Shown: positions 26,503 through 34,869, numbered from the stretch's first letter. The stretch is 60,044 bases of DNA from Bacteroidota bacterium (GCA_947453145.1 CANGFA010000016.1:1-60044), one strand, 5' to 3'. The notes: a model not told the origin generated them from the sequence alone. Program-made: numbers and translations.

Positions 26503-26573
26503 AGCGTATATACTAATTTGAGCCGAACGTTCGAGCATTGCGCAGCGAGAGGCGAAAATTAGGTATATATGCT
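26503..26573. repeat. Long imperfect inverted repeat between sodA and tadA
   Basis: The left arm (26503-26519, AGCGTATATACTAATTT) pairs with the right arm (26556-26573), with one G-T pair and one bulged base. The 36-base loop contains the palindrome CGAACGTTCG and TGCGCA. It lies downstream of the tadA stop and upstream of the sodA promoter. It could be the transcript end of the tadA operon or a REP-like interspersed element. Neither side has a strong T run, so it is not called a terminator. Confidence 0.6.
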
Positions 26574-26576
26574 GAG

Positions 26577-27035
26577 TTATCGCTTTGCTTTAAAAAAAGC
26601 CTGCATTAGCGATGCGCATTCTTCTTGTAAAATACCGCCTTCCAAAGTAGTGGCAGGATGGAAAGGGTTTTTTTCCGTTACTCGACGGTAACTGTTTTTT
26701 TCGTCATAGGCGCCAAATACAATATGACCAATTTTATTCCAATACAAAGCACCAGCACACATTAAGCAGGGTTCAAGTGTAACATATAAGGTAGCATCTG
26801 GTAAATACTTCATTTGCAAACTTTCACAAGCGCTGGTAATGGCTAAAATTTCGGCATGCGCAGTTACGTCCTTTAATAGCTGCACTTGATTATGTGCTTT
26901 TGCAATTATTTTTTCATGCATGACAATGACAGCACCTACGGGTACTTCATCAACGTCAAAGGCCCTCTGTGCTTGAACGAGGGCCTGACGCATGTATTTT
27001 TCATGAATATTTTCCAATGGATCGATACTAGACAC
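26577..27035 (-). CDS. tadA: Nucleoside deaminase, probable tRNA adenosine(34) deaminase
   Basis: TadA converts the wobble adenosine of tRNA-Arg(ACG) to inosine. The 152-residue protein has the zinc motifs HAE (60-62) and PCLMCAG (Cys90, Cys93). The start is a GTG whose first base is the last base of the upstream stop codon (TAGTG), giving a one-base overlap with the DUF1080 gene and suggesting translational coupling. An ATG at residue 15 is a less likely start. The family also contains guanine deaminases, so tRNA specificity is inferred. Confidence 0.88.
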   Translation of the reverse strand: MSSIDPLENIHEKYMRQALVQAQRAFDVDEVPVGAVIVMHEKIIAKAHNQVQLLKDVTAHAEILAITSACESLQMKYLPDATLYVTLEPCLMCAGALYWNKIGHIVFGAYDEKNSYRRVTEKNPFHPATTLEGGILQEECASLMQAFFKAKR

Positions 27036-27724
27036 TATAGCTTTTGAATTTTAATATTTCTATAAGCAACTTCATTTCCATGGTCTTGTAAAGCAATCTT
27101 ACCTGAGAATGTTTTTCCAAAATCAGGCATATCACCTTTCCCAAATTTTGATCTTCTAATTAACTCTTTCCAAGCATCATCACCTAAATGTGTTTTAATC
27201 ACTGTAACATCATTCATGATTAATTCTAGTACTCCTTTGTTTGCAATGATATCTACTTTATTCCACTCGCCATAAGGCTTAACGTGTCCTTCTTCTCCAA
27301 CGATTAAGTCGTAAAGGTTACCTGCGCGGTGACTTACAATTTTTGCGTCCGGATGTCCATCATTATCTAACACTTGAAATTCAGGTCCTGTATAAAAAGT
27401 GTAATCATATTTTTTAGGATCATCTTGTACAAAAAATAGAATACCACTATTGCCGTTTTTTGAAATCTTCCATTCTAATTGCAAATGAAAATTAGTATAG
27501 CTTTCATTGGTTACTAAATCACCACCACCTTTCCCATTCACTCTTGCAGTTGGGTCAAAAGTAATGGTACCATCAATCACCTTCCAGGCAACACCTGCAG
27601 CATCTTGTCCATAGCTATGCCAGCCCGTCGTTGTTTTGCCATCAAATAAGTTGGTCCACTTTTCTTGTGCAAACATTTGTGTGCAAGCAAAAATAGCAAT
27701 GAGTGCAAGTAATCCTTTTTTCAT
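27035..27724 (-). CDS. Secreted DUF1080 (3-keto-disaccharide hydrolase domain) protein
   Basis: The 229-residue protein has a signal peptide ending near TQMFAQ. A single concanavalin-like DUF1080 domain follows (KWTNLFDGKTTTGWHSYG at the start, then NFHLQLEWKISKNGNSGILF and GPEFQVLDNDGH). Characterised members of this family cleave 3-keto-glycosides. It is located in the periplasm or on the cell surface. Neighbours are a cytochrome c lipoprotein and sugar isomerase and oxidoreductase genes, which fits a role after sugar oxidation. The substrate is unknown. Confidence 0.88.
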   Translation of the reverse strand: MKKGLLALIAIFACTQMFAQEKWTNLFDGKTTTGWHSYGQDAAGVAWKVIDGTITFDPTARVNGKGGGDLVTNESYTNFHLQLEWKISKNGNSGILFFVQDDPKKYDYTFYTGPEFQVLDNDGHPDAKIVSHRAGNLYDLIVGEEGHVKPYGEWNKVDIIANKGVLELIMNDVTVIKTHLGDDAWKELIRRSKFGKGDMPDFGKTFSGKIALQDHGNEVAYRNIKIQKL

Positions 27725-27749
27725 ATGTAATTATTGTGTTGTTAAAATA

Positions 27750-28226
27750 CTATTTCAAACTTAAAATATATTTCACCATTAATTCAGCATCTGCTTGACT
27801 TAATGTAGCATGCGCTGTCATTGGGATAGGTCCCCATACGCCACTTCCTCCTTTTAAAATTTTGCCAGCTAACATTTTTACATTCGATGGTGTGTTACTA
27901 TATTTTTTTGCAACTTCCTTATAAGCAGGTCCAATTACTTTTTCGCCTAATTTATGACAAGTTAAACAGTCACTCTTAGCAAGTAATGTCATTCCTTTTT
28001 GGATGTCTGCTTTATTGTCAACTGGAGCGGCTGTAGCAGTTGTGGTAGCTGTTGCCGCTGGCATTGCTGTAGTTGTTTGTGTTGCCGCTGCATTCACTGT
28101 AGTTGTTTCGGTACTTGTAGTATTCGCTGTTGCTTGTGGTGCAACTGTTTCTATAGCTTTGTGTTCTCCACCACCGCATGCCACTAATAATACGCCTGCT
28201 AAAATTGTTCCTAAAACCTTTTTCAT
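27750..28226 (-). CDS. Monohaem c-type cytochrome lipoprotein
   Basis: The 158-residue protein has a lipoprotein signal with lipobox LVAC (Cys17). A long Ala/Thr-rich linker spans about residues 25-70. One cytochrome c domain follows with the haem motif CLTCH (87-91) and the probable axial Met136 in PIPMTAH. It would be tethered to a membrane with the haem domain on a flexible arm. It lies between the DUF1080 gene and the isomerase gene, and is a plausible electron acceptor for the GMC dehydrogenase encoded at 31.7 kb. That pairing is inferred from context. Confidence 0.88.
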   Translation of the reverse strand: MKKVLGTILAGVLLVACGGGEHKAIETVAPQATANTTSTETTTVNAAATQTTTAMPAATATTTATAAPVDNKADIQKGMTLLAKSDCLTCHKLGEKVIGPAYKEVAKKYSNTPSNVKMLAGKILKGGSGVWGPIPMTAHATLSQADAELMVKYILSLK

Positions 28227-28258
28227 ACTTTAAAATTTATTCGTTTTATTTTTTTTGT

Positions 28259-29314
28259 TTATTGAATGCCTAATATTTTTTTATTAAATGCTTCATCGGA
28301 TCCAGTACTTGCAAAGTCATCGAAAGCCTTTTCGGTTACTTTAATGATATTGTTTTGAATGAATACCGCACCTTCTGCAGCGCCCACTTCTGGATGTTTT
28401 AAACAGCATTCCCACTCCATCACTGCCCAACCCTTATAGTCATAGGCAGCGAGTTTGCTAAAGATACTTTTAAAATCTACTTGACCATCACCTAAAGATC
28501 TAAATCTTCCGGCACGGTCAATCCAATTTTGGTATCCACCATATACGCCTTGCTTTGCAGTTGGATTAAATTCGGCATCTTTAACATGAAACATTTTAAT
28601 ACGTTCATGGAAAGCGTCAATGTATCCTAAGTAGTCCATGCATTGCAATACAAAGTGGGATGGATCATATAATAAACAGGCACGTGGATGTTGATTTACT
28701 TTATCTAAAAATAGTTCATAGGAAACGCCATCATGCAAGTCCTCACCTGGATGAATTTCATAACATAAATCCACGCCCACTTTATCGTATTCATTTAAAA
28801 TGGGCATCCATCTTTTTGCTAGTTCGGTAAAACCAGTTTCTACCAATCCTGCAGGGCGCTGTGGCCATGGATATACAGTATGCCATAATAAGGAGCCACT
28901 AAAAGTTGCTGAAGCATTAAGCCCTAAATTTTGAGATGCTTTTGCAGCGTATTTTAATTGTTGCACTGCCCATTCGGTTCTTGCTTTTGAATTACCTCGT
29001 ACTTCAGCTGGTGCAAAACCATCAAACTGTGCATCATAAGCTGGATGTACAGCAACTAGCTGACCTTGTAAATGTGTTGAGAGTTCTGTAATCTCTAACC
29101 CTGCTGCGTTTACGATGCCTTTAATTTCATCGGCATAGGTTTTGCTTTCCGCTGCTTTTTGCAAATCTATACAACGTGCATCCCAACTTGGAATTTGTAC
29201 TCCTTTAAAACCTAAGCTAGCAGCCCATTTGCAAATACTTTCTAAAGTATTAAATGGCGCTTCGTCTCCCATGAACTGTGCTAAAAATATACCGGGTCCT
29301 TTAACTGTTGTCAT
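28259..29314 (-). CDS. Sugar phosphate isomerase/epimerase family TIM barrel, cytosolic
   Basis: This 351-residue xylose-isomerase-like (AP endonuclease 2 superfamily) TIM barrel has no signal peptide. Metal ligands appear as Glu186 (CYEIHPGED), Asp217 and His220 (YDPSHF), His243 (MFHVKD) and Glu300/Glu302 (VMEWE). It is followed on the same strand by the cytochrome and DUF1080 genes and preceded 39 bases upstream by a Gfo/Idh/MocA oxidoreductase. Such pairs commonly act on keto-sugars or inositols. The exact substrate is unknown. Confidence 0.88.
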   Translation of the reverse strand: MTTVKGPGIFLAQFMGDEAPFNTLESICKWAASLGFKGVQIPSWDARCIDLQKAAESKTYADEIKGIVNAAGLEITELSTHLQGQLVAVHPAYDAQFDGFAPAEVRGNSKARTEWAVQQLKYAAKASQNLGLNASATFSGSLLWHTVYPWPQRPAGLVETGFTELAKRWMPILNEYDKVGVDLCYEIHPGEDLHDGVSYELFLDKVNQHPRACLLYDPSHFVLQCMDYLGYIDAFHERIKMFHVKDAEFNPTAKQGVYGGYQNWIDRAGRFRSLGDGQVDFKSIFSKLAAYDYKGWAVMEWECCLKHPEVGAAEGAVFIQNNIIKVTEKAFDDFASTGSDEAFNKKILGIQ

Positions 29315-29353
29315 CTTTTATTTTTTTACTATGCCAAATATGAATTTACATTT

Positions 29354-30511
29354 TTACAAAACGTAAGGCGTCCATTTTTTATCTGAATGTGCGGAAGCCA
29401 CTACATTGTCAATAAATGCCATCCCTCTTATGCCGTCTTCAACTCCTGGGAAGTCTAACATTTCTGGAGTAGGTGTGGTACCATCTATTTTACAACCTAA
29501 TGTTAATGCAAAGTTGCGATAGATATTTGCGAACGCTTCTAAATAACCTTCTGGATGTCCTGCCGGTGTTCGACAATTATGACTTGCCGCTTTGTATAAA
29601 TGTGCACTTCCAGCTCTTAATATTTGTGATGGAGCGTCCAACCATTTCACAATTAAAGAATTAGGCTCATGTTGGAACCACTCAATACCGCCTAACTCGC
29701 CGTATACTCTAATTTTTAATGCATTTTCTTCACCTGCAGCTACCTGCGATGCCATTAAAACGCCTTTAGCTCCATTGTCAAATTTTAATAGCACTGCACC
29801 ATCATCATCCATAACACGACCTTCGACTAGAGTATTTAATTCGGCACAGATATCGGTAATTTTTGCACCCGTAATATATTCAGATAAATGCGCTGCGTGG
29901 GTTCCAATATCTCCCATCACTGAACTTTTTCCCGATTTTTTTGGGTCGGTTCTCCAAGCTGCTTGTGCGTTTCCTTCTCTTTCGGATAAACGACTCAACC
30001 AACCTTGTGGATATTCTACCCATACTTTACGAATCTTGCCCAACTTGCCGTCGGCAATCATTGCTTTGGCTTGCTTTACCATGGGATAGCCGGAATAGGT
30101 ATGTGTTAAACAAAGGGTTAATCCTGTTTCGTCTAATTTTTGTTTTAATTGTTTTGCTTCCTCTAATGAAAAAGTGATTGGCTTTTCTATCACTACATGA
30201 AAGCCATGTTCTAAAGCCATCATGGCTGGAGCGAAATGCGCAAAATTGGGCGTTACAATGGTTACAAAATCCATACGCTCATTAGCAGGAAGTGCTGCTT
30301 CCGCTTTAATCATTTCCTCATAAGTAAGATAGGTTCTGGATTCGGGCAAGAACAATGCTTTTCCAGAAGCTACTGCAATTTCCGGGTTAATGCTTAAAGC
30401 ACCACAAGCCAGTTCCACTAATCCATCCATATTGGCTGCTAAGCGGTGAATGGCACCAATAAAGGCATCTTGACCTCCACCGACCATTCCCATGCGCAAT
30501 TTTCTATTCAT
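29354..30511 (-). CDS. Gfo/Idh/MocA family oxidoreductase, cytosolic
   Basis: The start was set at the ATG at 30511 (MNRKLRMGMVGGG); an earlier in-frame start at 30535 adds 8 unconserved residues. The Rossmann nucleotide-binding motif is GMVGGGQDAFIG (8-19) and the catalytic-lysine motif is EKP (109-111). There is no export signal, so it works in the cytoplasm, unlike the Tat-exported relative at 36.2 kb. At 385 residues it is a typical NAD(P)-dependent sugar dehydrogenase or reductase. It is probably the first gene of the minus-strand run down to tadA. Confidence 0.9.
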   Translation of the reverse strand: MNRKLRMGMVGGGQDAFIGAIHRLAANMDGLVELACGALSINPEIAVASGKALFLPESRTYLTYEEMIKAEAALPANERMDFVTIVTPNFAHFAPAMMALEHGFHVVIEKPITFSLEEAKQLKQKLDETGLTLCLTHTYSGYPMVKQAKAMIADGKLGKIRKVWVEYPQGWLSRLSEREGNAQAAWRTDPKKSGKSSVMGDIGTHAAHLSEYITGAKITDICAELNTLVEGRVMDDDGAVLLKFDNGAKGVLMASQVAAGEENALKIRVYGELGGIEWFQHEPNSLIVKWLDAPSQILRAGSAHLYKAASHNCRTPAGHPEGYLEAFANIYRNFALTLGCKIDGTTPTPEMLDFPGVEDGIRGMAFIDNVVASAHSDKKWTPYVL

Positions 30512-30621
30512 CTTTTTAAATTTTAAGCTAAGCAATTGTTTATTATTGTGTCATAATAACACTTTCAAAATATTACAATAGCAATTTCCCTCTATTTTCT
30601 CAAAAAACCCCTTTTTTTCGA

Positions 30622-30629
30622 CAAAAATA
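30622..30629 (-). promoter_or_regulatory. Bacteroidota-type -7 box for the Gfo/Idh run
   Basis: The minus strand reads TATTTTTG, matching TAnnTTTG, in the 190-base divergent spacer. A leader of about 107 bases would result. The spacer separates the cytosolic minus-strand genes from the exported plus-strand genes and is the natural control point of the cluster. No operator-like inverted repeat was recognised in it. Confidence 0.35.
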
Positions 30630-30700
30630 TTTTAAAAGATTGCAAATAAAATTTACATTTATAAAATCATTGCTGCTTATTAAACCAACTATTTATTGCC

Positions 30701-31615
30701 ATGGCTTCAAATGTGAATAGAAGAAACTTAATCAAACAAGTTTTATCGGGCTCCGCCGCTTTAGCTGCAGGAGTGGCCCTGCCAAAATCGGTGTTGGCTT
30801 CGGTAAATGAACAAGCTGCAGTTCAAAGTTTTCCTTCAGCGCTTACTTTAAAAGGAAATATTAATCACTCCGTTTGTAGATGGTGTTATAGCGATATGAA
30901 ATTGGAGGATTTGTGTAAAGTGGTTAAAGAAATTGGCTTTGGTGCTATTGATTTATTAAAACCCAACGAATGGCCCACTGCTAAACAATATGGTTTGGAT
31001 TGCTCCATGTGTTATACGCCTGGTGAAACCAGTTTAACCAAAGGTTGGAACGATCTAAAAAATCATGATTGGTTAATAAAAGATTATTTAGAAGGGATTA
31101 AATTAGTTGCCGATGCCGGTTATAAAAATTTAATTTGTTTTGCGGGGAATAGAAATGGAATGGATGACGAAACAGGATTACAAAACTGTGTAACAGGTTT
31201 AAAACAAATTATGCCATTGGCCGAAAAATTAGGTGTAATTATTCAAATAGAGTTATTCAATTCAAGAATTGATCACAAAGATTATATGGGAGATAAGTCT
31301 GCTTGGGGTATAGAATTATGCAAGCGTTTAGATTCTCCTAATTTTAAAATTCTTTTTGACATTTATCATATGCAAATAGACGAAGGTGATATTATTCGTT
31401 CTATTCAAAACAATCATCAGTACTTTGGACACTATCATACAGCGGGTGTACCAGGTAGACATGAAATTGATGAGCGTCAAGAACTATATTATCCAGCTAT
31501 TATGCGCGCTATTGTTGCAACCGGATACAAGGGATATGTTGCTCAAGAATTTATGCCTGTAGATAAGGATCATATCGCTTCTTTAAAAACGGCAATTAAC
31601 ATTTGCGACGTATAA
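30701..31615 (+). CDS. Tat-exported hydroxypyruvate-isomerase-like TIM barrel
   Basis: The 304-residue protein starts with a twin-arginine signal (NRRNLIK, then a hydrophobic stretch to about residue 33). The TIM barrel is closest to hydroxypyruvate isomerase. Metal and substrate residues are Glu184 (QIELFNSRIDH), Asp220 and His223 (FDIYHMQIDEGD), His246 (GHYHTAGVPGRHEI) and Glu283 (AQEFMP). Hydroxypyruvate isomerases are normally cytosolic, so export suggests a different keto-sugar substrate. The GMC gene follows 61 bases downstream. Confidence 0.88.
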   Translation: MASNVNRRNLIKQVLSGSAALAAGVALPKSVLASVNEQAAVQSFPSALTLKGNINHSVCRWCYSDMKLEDLCKVVKEIGFGAIDLLKPNEWPTAKQYGLDCSMCYTPGETSLTKGWNDLKNHDWLIKDYLEGIKLVADAGYKNLICFAGNRNGMDDETGLQNCVTGLKQIMPLAEKLGVIIQIELFNSRIDHKDYMGDKSAWGIELCKRLDSPNFKILFDIYHMQIDEGDIIRSIQNNHQYFGHYHTAGVPGRHEIDERQELYYPAIMRAIVATGYKGYVAQEFMPVDKDHIASLKTAINICDV

Positions 31616-31676
31616 AAAATTAATCGTAAACAACTATTTTTAAAAAACAATTTCACACAAAATAAAATTTAACACA

Positions 31677-33356
31677 ATGGCGGGACAAAAGTATGATGCA
31701 ATCGTAGTGGGTTCTGGAATTAGCGGCGGATGGGCAGCTAAAGAACTTACCGAAAAAGGACTTAAAGTATTGATGCTTGAGCGTGGAAGAAATATTGAGC
31801 ATATTAAAGACTATGTAAACGCAAATAAAGAAGCTTGGGAGTTCCCTCACCGTGGTGGCAGAACACAACAAATGATCCAAGATTATCCAGTTTTAAAAAG
31901 AGATTATCCTTTGAACGAAACCAATTTAGATTATTGGGCGGTAGACAAAGAAAGTCCTTATGTTGAAACTAAACGATTTGACTGGTTTAGAGGATACCAT
32001 GTAGGGGGTCGCTCCTTAATGTGGGGTCGTCAAAGTTATCGTTGGTCTGATTTGGATTTTGAAGCCAATGGTAAAGAAGGTGTGGGTGTGGATTGGCCTG
32101 TTCGTTACAAGGACATTGCTCCTTGGTATGACTACGTAGAAAAATTTGCTGGTATTTCTGGTAACCGTGATGGTTTGGATGTATTACCTGACGGGCAGTT
32201 TTTACCTCCAATGGATTTAACCTGCGTAGAGAAAGATGTGGCTGAAAGACTTAAAAAAGAATTTAAAGGAGAGCGTCATTTAATTATTGGACGTACTGCA
32301 AATATCACCGTACCTCATATGGGTCGTCCGGGTTGTCAATTTAGAAATAAATGTTGGTTGGGTTGTCCATTTGGCGGCTATTTTAGTACTCAATCCTCTA
32401 CTTTACCAGCTGCTATGGCAACAGGTAATTTAACCTTAAGACCTTTTAGTATTGTAACTGAAATTAAGTATGATAAAGATAAAAAACGTGCAACAGGTGT
32501 AACAGTTTTAGATGCGGAAACCAATAAAACTATTGAGTACAGTGCAAAAATTATTTTTGTTAATGCATCCACTTTAAACAGTACCTGGTTATTAATGAAT
32601 TCTGCAACCGATGTTTGGGAAGGTGGTTTGGGTAGTAGTTCCAATGCGTTGGGTAAAAATTTAATGGATCACCATTTAGGTATCGGTGCAGGTGGTTTGG
32701 TTGAAGGATACGAGGATAAATATACTTTTGGTCGTCGCGCCAATGGATTCTACATTCCAAGATTTAGAAACGTAGGTAACGATAAGCGTGATTACTTGCG
32801 TGGATTTGGATATCAAGGTGGTGGTACCAGACAAGGATGGCAACATGAGGTAGCTGAGTTTAGTATTGGTGCCGGATTTAAAGAAGCCTTAACCGAGCCA
32901 GGTGTTTGGACCATTGGTATGGGTGGTTTTGGGGAGATGTTACCTGATCCAACCAATAAAGTAACCTTGGATAAAACAGTGAAAGATAAGTGGGGCTTAA
33001 ATGTATTAAACATTGATTGTGAGTTAAAAGAAAACGAACATAAGATGCGTAAAGACATTTTAACGGATGCACAAGAAATGTTAGAAAGAGTAGGTGTTAA
33101 AAATGTGCAAGCACATGAAGGAGATGGAACTCCAGGACGTGGTATTCATGAAATGGGTACAGCACGTATGGGTAGAGATCCAAAAACTTCGGTATTGAAT
33201 GGCAATAACCAAGTTTGGGATGCACCCAACGTATTTGTAACGGATGGTGCTTTTATGGCCAGCGCTTCTTGTGTGAACCCATCCTTAACTTATATGGCTT
33301 TTACTGCACGTGCAGTTGATTTTGCCGTTAGTGAATTGAAAAAAGGAAACTTATAA
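31677..33356 (+). CDS. GMC-family FAD sugar dehydrogenase, catalytic subunit
   Basis: This 559-residue flavoenzyme has the FAD motif GSGISGG (12-18) and Glu35 for ribose binding. The conserved pair is His491 (HEMGTARMG) and Asn534 (CVNPSLTYMAF), 43 residues apart as in FAD glucose dehydrogenases. A cysteine triad Cys220-x5-Cys226-x3-Cys230 resembles the [3Fe-4S] site of those enzymes. It has no signal peptide. The next gene encodes a subunit-3-like partner with a Tat signal, so the pair is probably exported together. The substrate is likely a sugar or glycoside. Confidence 0.92.
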   Translation: MAGQKYDAIVVGSGISGGWAAKELTEKGLKVLMLERGRNIEHIKDYVNANKEAWEFPHRGGRTQQMIQDYPVLKRDYPLNETNLDYWAVDKESPYVETKRFDWFRGYHVGGRSLMWGRQSYRWSDLDFEANGKEGVGVDWPVRYKDIAPWYDYVEKFAGISGNRDGLDVLPDGQFLPPMDLTCVEKDVAERLKKEFKGERHLIIGRTANITVPHMGRPGCQFRNKCWLGCPFGGYFSTQSSTLPAAMATGNLTLRPFSIVTEIKYDKDKKRATGVTVLDAETNKTIEYSAKIIFVNASTLNSTWLLMNSATDVWEGGLGSSSNALGKNLMDHHLGIGAGGLVEGYEDKYTFGRRANGFYIPRFRNVGNDKRDYLRGFGYQGGGTRQGWQHEVAEFSIGAGFKEALTEPGVWTIGMGGFGEMLPDPTNKVTLDKTVKDKWGLNVLNIDCELKENEHKMRKDILTDAQEMLERVGVKNVQAHEGDGTPGRGIHEMGTARMGRDPKTSVLNGNNQVWDAPNVFVTDGAFMASASCVNPSLTYMAFTARAVDFAVSELKKGNL

Positions 33357-33384
33357 TTTTAAAAAACTTTATAAATAATATTTT

Positions 33385-33951
33385 ATGATGAACAGAAGAG
33401 AAGCCTTATCTAGAGTTGCGATTATTATGGGCGGAACTATTTTAGGCGCAGATGCTTTTGCATCTGGTATTAAAATAAGCACAACTAATATCTCATTAAC
33501 TAAAGCAGACATTGCATTTTTAAATGAAGTGGCTGAAACCATTTTACCAGCAACCAAAACACCAGGCGCGAAAGCAGCTAAAGTGGGGGAGTTTATGCAA
33601 ATAATGGTGAATGATTGTTATGAAACAAAAGACCAGGCTATTTTTACGGAAGGCATTAAAAAATTAGACGAGGCATCCACAAAATTAAATGGTAAAACAT
33701 TTATGCAGTCTACACCAGCTCAACGCACTAATTTATTAATTGCATTAGATAAGGAGGCAAAGGACTACCAAAAAACAAAGAAATGGGAAGATCCTAAGCA
33801 TTATTTCAGCATGATGAAAGAGTTAACCTTAACGGGCTACTTTACATCAGAAATAGGCGCTACCAAGGCTTTACGTCATGTAGCTGTACCTGGTAAATTT
33901 ATTGGATCATATCCTTACAAAAAAGGTGACAAAGCTTGGGCAACTAGCTAG
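33385..33951 (+). CDS. Gluconate 2-dehydrogenase subunit 3 family protein with Tat signal
   Basis: The 188-residue small subunit starts with a twin-arginine leader (MMNRREALSRVAIIMGGTIL). The conserved helical domain follows (ADIAFLNEVAETILPATKTP, then GAKAAKVGEFM and the C-terminal MKELTLTGYFTSEIGATKAL). Family members act as a chaperone-like gamma subunit and Tat passport for GMC dehydrogenases. It lies 28 bases after the GMC gene and just before another Tat-exported protein. No cytochrome subunit follows in tandem; the candidate is the lipoprotein at 27.8 kb. Confidence 0.9.
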   Translation: MMNRREALSRVAIIMGGTILGADAFASGIKISTTNISLTKADIAFLNEVAETILPATKTPGAKAAKVGEFMQIMVNDCYETKDQAIFTEGIKKLDEASTKLNGKTFMQSTPAQRTNLLIALDKEAKDYQKTKKWEDPKHYFSMMKELTLTGYFTSEIGATKALRHVAVPGKFIGSYPYKKGDKAWATS

Positions 33952-33970
33952 TCATAAAAAAATAAATAAC

Positions 33971-34831
33971 ATGAATAATTCAAGAAGAGATTTTCTCCGC
34001 AATTCGGCTTTTGCAGGTTTGGCATTATCTATGCCTTTTAAAAATGAATTAATGGCAATGGGCGCTGCTAAAAATTCTTTTGGCATTCAATTGTGGTCTG
34101 TTAAGCAGGCTTTATATAAGGATACCATGGGTGTATTAAAACAACTAGCAGCGGATGGTTATAAAAAAGTAGAAGGCTTTGAAGGCAACAATGGATTGTT
34201 TTGGGGCATGAAACATACCGAATTAAAAAAAGTGATGGATGATTTAGGTATGAAATTTGTTTCATCGCATTGTGAAATTTCTAAAGACTTTGAAGCGAAA
34301 GCTGCTCAGGCTGGTGAAATAGGAATGAAGTATTTGATTTGTCCTCACAAAGGAGCGCAACCAAGTATTGATAATTACAAAAAGTTCGCCGACGAATTTA
34401 ATGCTTGTGGAGAGATTGCTAAAAAATATGGCATTCGTTTTGCTTATCACAATCACGATTATTCTTTTAAACCCATGAATGGGGTGGTGCCTCAGGATGT
34501 GATGATGCAAAATACCGATCCTAAAATTGTTGACTTTGAAATGGATATGTATTGGACAAGCGTAGCAGGTGTCGATCCATTGGCTTACATGGATAAGTTC
34601 CCCAATCGTTTTAAATTAGTTCACGTTAAAGATTTAATTAAAACAAATACTTCCGAAGGACATGAGTCTTGTGTGATTGGTAAAGGAACCATTGATTATA
34701 AATCTCTTTTACCTGAAGTAGCAAAGCGTGGAGTAAAACATATGATTGTTGAACAAGAAGCGTATACTGGAACCAATGAATTAGATGCTGCTAAGGATGA
34801 CGCAGCCTATTTGAAAACATTAAGCTGGTAA
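33971..34831 (+). CDS. Tat-exported sugar phosphate isomerase/epimerase-like TIM barrel
   Basis: The 286-residue protein is read from the ATG at 33971, chosen because it begins with a twin-arginine signal (NSRRDFLRNSAFAGLALS). The longer frame from 33902 would overlap the previous gene. Barrel motifs include His160 (AYHNHDYSF), Glu190 and Asp192 (DFEMDMYW), His218 (LVHVKD) and Glu261/Glu263 (IVEQEAY). It belongs to the same superfamily as the proteins at 28.3 and 30.7 kb but is clearly a separate type. A terminator follows. Confidence 0.88.
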   Translation: MNNSRRDFLRNSAFAGLALSMPFKNELMAMGAAKNSFGIQLWSVKQALYKDTMGVLKQLAADGYKKVEGFEGNNGLFWGMKHTELKKVMDDLGMKFVSSHCEISKDFEAKAAQAGEIGMKYLICPHKGAQPSIDNYKKFADEFNACGEIAKKYGIRFAYHNHDYSFKPMNGVVPQDVMMQNTDPKIVDFEMDMYWTSVAGVDPLAYMDKFPNRFKLVHVKDLIKTNTSEGHESCVIGKGTIDYKSLLPEVAKRGVKHMIVEQEAYTGTNELDAAKDDAAYLKTLSW

Positions 34832-34869
34832 TAATTCTTGAAATGTATTTGAACACATTTCCATTGTAT

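Noticed and set aside
27999..28233. Plus-strand open frames rich in Cys, Val and Ala opposite the cytochrome gene
   Set aside because: They are produced by the low-complexity Ala/Thr linker codons of the cytochrome gene read in reverse; no ribosome-binding site or family motif.
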